Shown here: positions 5,091 to 8,321 of the stretch, piece after piece
How the letters are laid out: the number at the start of each line of letters is the position of its first letter
How positions within the stretch are numbered: position 1 is the stretch's first letter
NCBI GenBank assembly: GCA_030638455.1
Contig: DAOWEP010000003.1
Coordinates: 1-8,321, forward strand
DNA length: 8,321 nt
Reading direction: 5' to 3'
Source of the DNA: Gammaproteobacteria bacterium
GTDB lineage: Bacteria > Pseudomonadota > Gammaproteobacteria > DAOWEP01
Notes under the pieces: generated by a model
Seen by the model: the letters and a program-made list of their open reading frames with translations, nothing else
Databases searched by the model: none
What the model was told of the DNA's origin: nothing
Translations under genes and position numbers: made by a program

Positions 5091-6335
5091 ATGAAAACAT
5101 TATTCATACGCATACTCGACCCGGAAACACAGGATATCACCTGGACACTAATCCCTCCGGCTAAAGGAGAGGATTCTAGTGTAAAACATGGCTCACTATC
5201 TGATGTTGCCAAACATGCTGAAGGTAATCGAGTAGTATTGCTGATTCCCGGTACGGATGTTCTTCTTACCCACACATCCATACCCACCAGTAACAAACAA
5301 AGACTATTAAAGGCCATCCCGTATACTTTCGAGAACCAGATACTGGATGACGTAGAAACCCAGCATTTCGCAATTGGAGCCAGGGACAAGTCCGGAAATA
5401 TCCCGGTTGCCATTATCAGGAAATCAACCATTGAAGCTCTGATAGACCTGCTTCAACAAAATAATATCCATGCAAATATAATAACACCGGACACCTTGAC
5501 CTTACCGTGGATACCCAAAAGCTGGACGATACTTCGAGAAAATAACCTGTGCCTTATACGTACAAGTGAGTCTGGTGGATTTTCCATAGAATCAGAAAAT
5601 CTGGGTGAACTTGTTCAGGCTTCTACCGGGGATGATACTGAGCAGACAGATGAGCAACCGCCTGAAAACATAAAAATCATCAACCATGGAAATAAGGATG
5701 ATGACATTGAAGAGATCAGTGGACTCGATATCGAAAATAAATGGCAAGCCGAGCACTATGAAAACGACCCGCTAACTCTGATGGCAGAGGCATTCAATCC
5801 GGCAAACTGCATTAACCTTTTACAGGGAAAATATAGCCCTCGCTCCCAACTGGTCAAAAACTTGCGCCCATGGATACCGGCTGCTGCACTTTTTGTGATC
5901 TGGATATCGCTACAGGGGATAATCGATGTTACCAATTACGTAACCATGGGAAAGGAGAGCAAAGCAATATCCCGGGAAATAGAAAAGGTTTTCCGCGATG
6001 AATTACCTGAAATAAAGCGCATAGTAAACCCACGCGCGCAAATGAAACAACAATTAGCCAAATTAAAGAAATCAAAAGGTAGTGAGGGGGATAGTTTCCT
6101 TGATTTACTATCCTTGACATCACCTGCATTTACAAACCAGAACGTAAAGGAACTGAAGAATATTAATTATCGAGGCAATCAACTTGATATTGAGCTCATA
6201 ATCAATAACCTGCAAAACCTGGATGGTTTAAAACAAGAACTTGAGACCAGAGGCCTGAAGATTGAGATCCGATCGGCAACTGCGAACAAGAATAATGTAA
6301 CCAGCAGGCTCAGAATCACAAGAGAAAAGTCATGA
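5091..6335 (+). CDS. gspL: T2SS platform protein GspL
   Basis: GspL anchors the ATPase GspE to the inner membrane and pairs with GspM. The 414-residue product has a cytoplasmic actin-like domain at about 1-235, including VVLLIPGTDVLLTHTSIP (48-65) and KAIPYTFENQILDDVE (74-89). An acidic stretch at about 179-230 follows, then the conserved juxtamembrane NLLQGKYSPRSQ (242-253), one transmembrane helix at about 260-281, a charged helix at 287-328, and a small ferredoxin-like periplasmic domain to the C-terminus. Length is normal. The ribosome site is weak. The last codons overlap gspM by 4 bases (ATGA), so the two are translationally coupled, consistent with their physical partnership. Confidence 0.95.
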   Translation: MKTLFIRILDPETQDITWTLIPPAKGEDSSVKHGSLSDVAKHAEGNRVVLLIPGTDVLLTHTSIPTSNKQRLLKAIPYTFENQILDDVETQHFAIGARDKSGNIPVAIIRKSTIEALIDLLQQNNIHANIITPDTLTLPWIPKSWTILRENNLCLIRTSESGGFSIESENLGELVQASTGDDTEQTDEQPPENIKIINHGNKDDDIEEISGLDIENKWQAEHYENDPLTLMAEAFNPANCINLLQGKYSPRSQLVKNLRPWIPAAALFVIWISLQGIIDVTNYVTMGKESKAISREIEKVFRDELPEIKRIVNPRAQMKQQLAKLKKSKGSEGDSFLDLLSLTSPAFTNQNVKELKNINYRGNQLDIELIINNLQNLDGLKQELETRGLKIEIRSATANKNNVTSRLRITREKS

Positions 6336-6820
6336 AAAAAGTTACCGAGTGGTTGGCCAGCAAGGAACCCAGAGAACGGCTGGCATTAATTACAGGGTCA
6401 ATTTTATTATGCCTGCTCTTAATATATAGCCTGATCGTTCAACCACTGGTATCAGGGCTCAATAAAAGAGAGCACCTGTTAGAACAACAAAGAGAAACCC
6501 TGGCATGGATGAAGCAATCAGCAGAAGAAATAAAAATCCTGAAAAAGTTTAGCTCTTCCAGGCAAAGCGCAGGCTCCAAACAATCCCTGCTATCGACTGT
6601 AGATAGTACGGCCAAAGCTGCACGCCTTCGTGAGGTAATTCGCCGCGTAGAACCACAGGGAAATAACCAGGTGCAATTATGGGTTGAAAAAGCGCCTTTT
6701 GATCCTTTATTACAATGGATAAACACACTTCAACAAAGATATGCGATTACTGTGTCCAGTATTTCAATTGACCGGAAGGAACAGGGAATTGTAAATGCAC
6801 GAATCAGCCTGAAAAACTAG
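6332..6820 (+). CDS. gspM: T2SS platform protein GspM
   Basis: GspM is the small bitopic partner of GspL in the inner-membrane platform and stabilises it. The 162-residue product has a short charged N-terminus, one transmembrane helix at about 17-38, a helical charged segment at 44-72 and a periplasmic ferredoxin-like domain. The family motif SLLSTVDSTAKAARL (85-99) and APFDPLLQWI (121-130) identify it. Its ATG shares the ATGA overlap with the gspL stop. gspN follows after 16 bp. Confidence 0.94.
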   Translation: MKKVTEWLASKEPRERLALITGSILLCLLLIYSLIVQPLVSGLNKREHLLEQQRETLAWMKQSAEEIKILKKFSSSRQSAGSKQSLLSTVDSTAKAARLREVIRRVEPQGNNQVQLWVEKAPFDPLLQWINTLQQRYAITVSSISIDRKEQGIVNARISLKN

Positions 6821-6836
6821 CCCTCTTTCAAATCAT

Positions 6837-7595
6837 ATGCGCCAGAAAAAAGCTTTTGCCGCCTTAGGGATTATTGCGTACCTTGCATTTCTAATTACAT
6901 CCATACCTGCCTCACAAGGTATCCAATGGCTGCAGGATTTCTTTCCCCAGGAGCAAGTACAGATCAGCCAACCTAAAGGAACGATCTGGTCAGGCTCTGC
7001 AAACCGAATAACCGTACACCAGATTCAGCTTGACAATGTTAGCTGGGAAATACACCCGCTGACACTATTAATTGGAAGACTGAAGCTGAGTATTGGCATT
7101 AATGACCAGAAGAACAAAGCGAGCGCTACCATTGGCTTCAATACCCAGGGACTTACTTATATTGAGAACCTGAAGGGTATTATTCCAACAAACATATTAA
7201 GTCAGTTACCCTATGTCAGGAATGTATCTCCATCGGGCTCGCTCGCTCTTGCGATTGACGCCATTCATTTTTCAGATACCCAGCTACCTATCGAGGCAGA
7301 TGGCGAAATAATCTGGCATGACGCCGAGTTAAGCGGCCCATTCTCGCTAAGCATTGGCACCCTGTTGATCAAACTCGAGTCACAGGACGACGATATACGG
7401 ATTCACATAAGGGACCAGGATGCGGAGGTAAAGATAGATACCACGATAGTATTAAGGAATGACGGGGGTTACAAGATACAGGGGAAACTGATCCCTAAAC
7501 CTAATGCAGATCGAAAACTTATCTCTACACTAGCTTTACTAGGGAAAAAAGATTCAACGGGAATAATACATGTAAATTATACGGGAATGCTGTAA
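6837..7595 (+). CDS. gspN: T2SS accessory protein GspN
   Basis: GspN is present in only some T2SS loci and is often dispensable; in Xanthomonas it is reported to contact the L-M complex and the secretin. The 252-residue product starts with a basic N-terminus and one hydrophobic segment (about 6-24), followed by a periplasmic beta-rich body. The family pattern is clear: PKGTIWSGSA (46-55) and VSWEIHPLTLLIGRLKL (68-84). No strong ribosome site is visible before the ATG. It ends the gspG-N run; a 324-bp spacer follows before gspD, so it may be the last gene of this transcript. Confidence 0.92.
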   Translation: MRQKKAFAALGIIAYLAFLITSIPASQGIQWLQDFFPQEQVQISQPKGTIWSGSANRITVHQIQLDNVSWEIHPLTLLIGRLKLSIGINDQKNKASATIGFNTQGLTYIENLKGIIPTNILSQLPYVRNVSPSGSLALAIDAIHFSDTQLPIEADGEIIWHDAELSGPFSLSIGTLLIKLESQDDDIRIHIRDQDAEVKIDTTIVLRNDGGYKIQGKLIPKPNADRKLISTLALLGKKDSTGIIHVNYTGML

Positions 7596-7628
7596 GTTAT
7601 TGATTATTATCTGTACCGTTTAACAGGA

Positions 7629-7656
7629 TTCTGATAATATTCCCTCGTTATTAGAA
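7629..7656 (+). other. Stem-loop after gspN
   Basis: TTCTGATAA (7629-7637) pairs with TTATTAGAA (7648-7656) around a 10-base loop, with one G-U pair in RNA. It starts 34 bases after the gspN stop. The stem is AT-rich and no T-run follows, so it is a poor intrinsic terminator; a processing or 3'-end-protecting role is possible. Confidence 0.3.
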
Positions 7657-7798
7657 CCGGGTGTTAGAAAAACTGTCTGAATATATTGCTAGTTTCGGGA
7701 GTGTACAAAAGATCTTATAGCGTTTCCCACTCAACGGCCATTCTGCCCTGTTCTCACACTGTGATCCTAAGATAATAATAATTGCACATTCTACGCAA

Positions 7799-7842
7799 CT
7801 GACATACACAGCTAACATATGCAGCTGACAACAGAGCAGCTA
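7799..7842. repeat. Imperfect direct repeat upstream of gspD
   Basis: CTGACATACACAGCTA (7799-7814) and CTGACAACAGAGCAGCTA (7825-7842) are two related units about 26 bp apart, sharing CTGACA at the left and CAGCTA at the right. A third CAGCT lies between them (7822-7826). They are roughly 80-120 bases before the gspD ATG and might be a paired regulator site; chance is not excluded. Confidence 0.3.
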
Positions 7843-7919
7843 TATTTGTATCTAAACACTAGAATTACAACAATCAGACAATAACCAGATACAGCGAATT
7901 AATCAGGTATAACTAAAAT

Positions 7920-8321
7920 ATGAAAGCCATTGCTAAAGCTGCAATATCCACGAATGAACGAACGACGTACTTTGCAATGTATTCATTGATACAAAAACTG
8001 ACATTCCTCACTCCTTTTGCTCTCATCAAGAAATATCAGAAAAGTATTGCGCTGTTACTCCTTATACTGTTTTCACCAATACATGCTTATTCCGAAGACT
8101 CCGTCACCCTCAACCTCAAGGATGCGGATATCAATACCCTGATAACAACTATCTCGGAATTCACAGGCAAGAACTTCGTTATTGACCCTCGAGTAAAAGG
8201 GAAGGTAACGGTTATCTCCAAACACCCGATGGAAAAGAAAGAAATCTATGAGGTATTTCTTTCCATCCTTGAAGTACATGGATTTACAGCCGTACCGGCA
8301 GGCGAAGTCATCAAGATTGTA
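7920..8321 (+). CDS. gspD: T2SS outer-membrane secretin GspD, N-terminal part (cut by window edge)
   Basis: GspD forms the multimeric outer-membrane channel of the T2SS. The first 134 codons are visible. After a long N-terminus comes a hydrophobic signal-peptide core (SIALLLLILF, 42-51) with probable signal-peptidase cleavage after Ala56 (PIHA/YSED). The secretin N0 domain follows at about 60-134: VTLNLKDADINTLITTISEF (62-81), TGKNFVIDPRVKGKVTVIS (82-100), and EIYEVFLSILEVHGFTAVP (108-126). N1-N3 and the beta-barrel domain lie outside the window. The n-region before the hydrophobic core is about 41 residues, unusually long; an ATG at 7977 (Met20) would shorten it. AGG at 7905-7907 is 12 bases from the chosen ATG, so start support is weak. 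gspD is separated from gspC, unlike the common C-D order. Confidence 0.92.
   Translation, partial: MKAIAKAAISTNERTTYFAMYSLIQKLTFLTPFALIKKYQKSIALLLLILFSPIHAYSEDSVTLNLKDADINTLITTISEFTGKNFVIDPRVKGKVTVISKHPMEKKEIYEVFLSILEVHGFTAVPAGEVIKIV

Larger units (their letters stand above)
7596..7919 (+). promoter_or_regulatory. Spacer between gspN and gspD
   Basis: This 324-bp stretch has no convincing gene. It contains a stem-loop shortly after gspN and an imperfect direct repeat closer to gspD, both listed separately. Its length and AT-richness suggest gspD has its own promoter. The only candidates seen are weak: TTGCAC at 7782-7787 without a good -10 partner, and TAGAAT at 7860-7865 without a good -35. 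A 21-codon ORF (7819-7884) lacks a ribosome site and is not called. Confidence 0.5.

Noticed and set aside
7819..7884. 21-codon ORF upstream of gspD as a leader peptide
   Set aside because: No ribosome site, no attenuator structure after it and no codon pattern suggesting control.

Overview
This window is a type II secretion system (T2SS, gsp) locus. From the pseudopilin and platform-protein sequences it most likely comes from a gammaproteobacterium; the genus cannot be told. The coding DNA is AT-rich (about 40% GC by eye). Nine gsp genes are complete or nearly so (C, G, H, I, J, K, L, M, N), and gspD begins at the right edge. gspE (ATPase), gspF and gspO (prepilin peptidase) are not in the window.

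Layout. On the minus strand, gspC (343-1299) is followed by the start of a TPR-type lipoprotein gene (1-220) that runs off the left edge. A 346-bp divergent spacer (1300-1645) separates gspC from a plus-strand run of gspG, gspH, gspI, gspJ, gspK, gspL, gspM and gspN (1646-7595). I-J, J-K and L-M overlap; H-I now has a 273-bp gap, and G-H a 158-bp gap. After a 324-bp spacer (7596-7919), gspD starts on the plus strand and is cut at the window end in its N0 domain.

How the genes work together. GspG is the major pseudopilin and GspH, I, J and K are the minor pseudopilins, with IJK forming the tip. GspL and GspM form the inner-membrane platform. GspC links the platform to the outer-membrane secretin GspD. 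GspN is an accessory inner-membrane protein. All five pseudopilins carry a recognisable prepilin-peptidase site; GspK lacks Glu+5, as is normal for its family.

The least ordinary part is between gspH and gspI. A 263-bp GC-rich element (2758-3020, about 56% GC) has perfect 25-bp terminal inverted repeats, two large internal hairpins and no evident ORF. It is flanked by direct CTAA repeats, the left of which contains the gspH stop codon. Removing the element and one CTAA copy restores a compact H-I junction with 6 bp between stop and start. It looks like a MITE-type non-autonomous element inserted into the T2SS operon without breaking either gene. Everything else is a conventional T2SS with a somewhat split gene order; I see no clearly new protein system.
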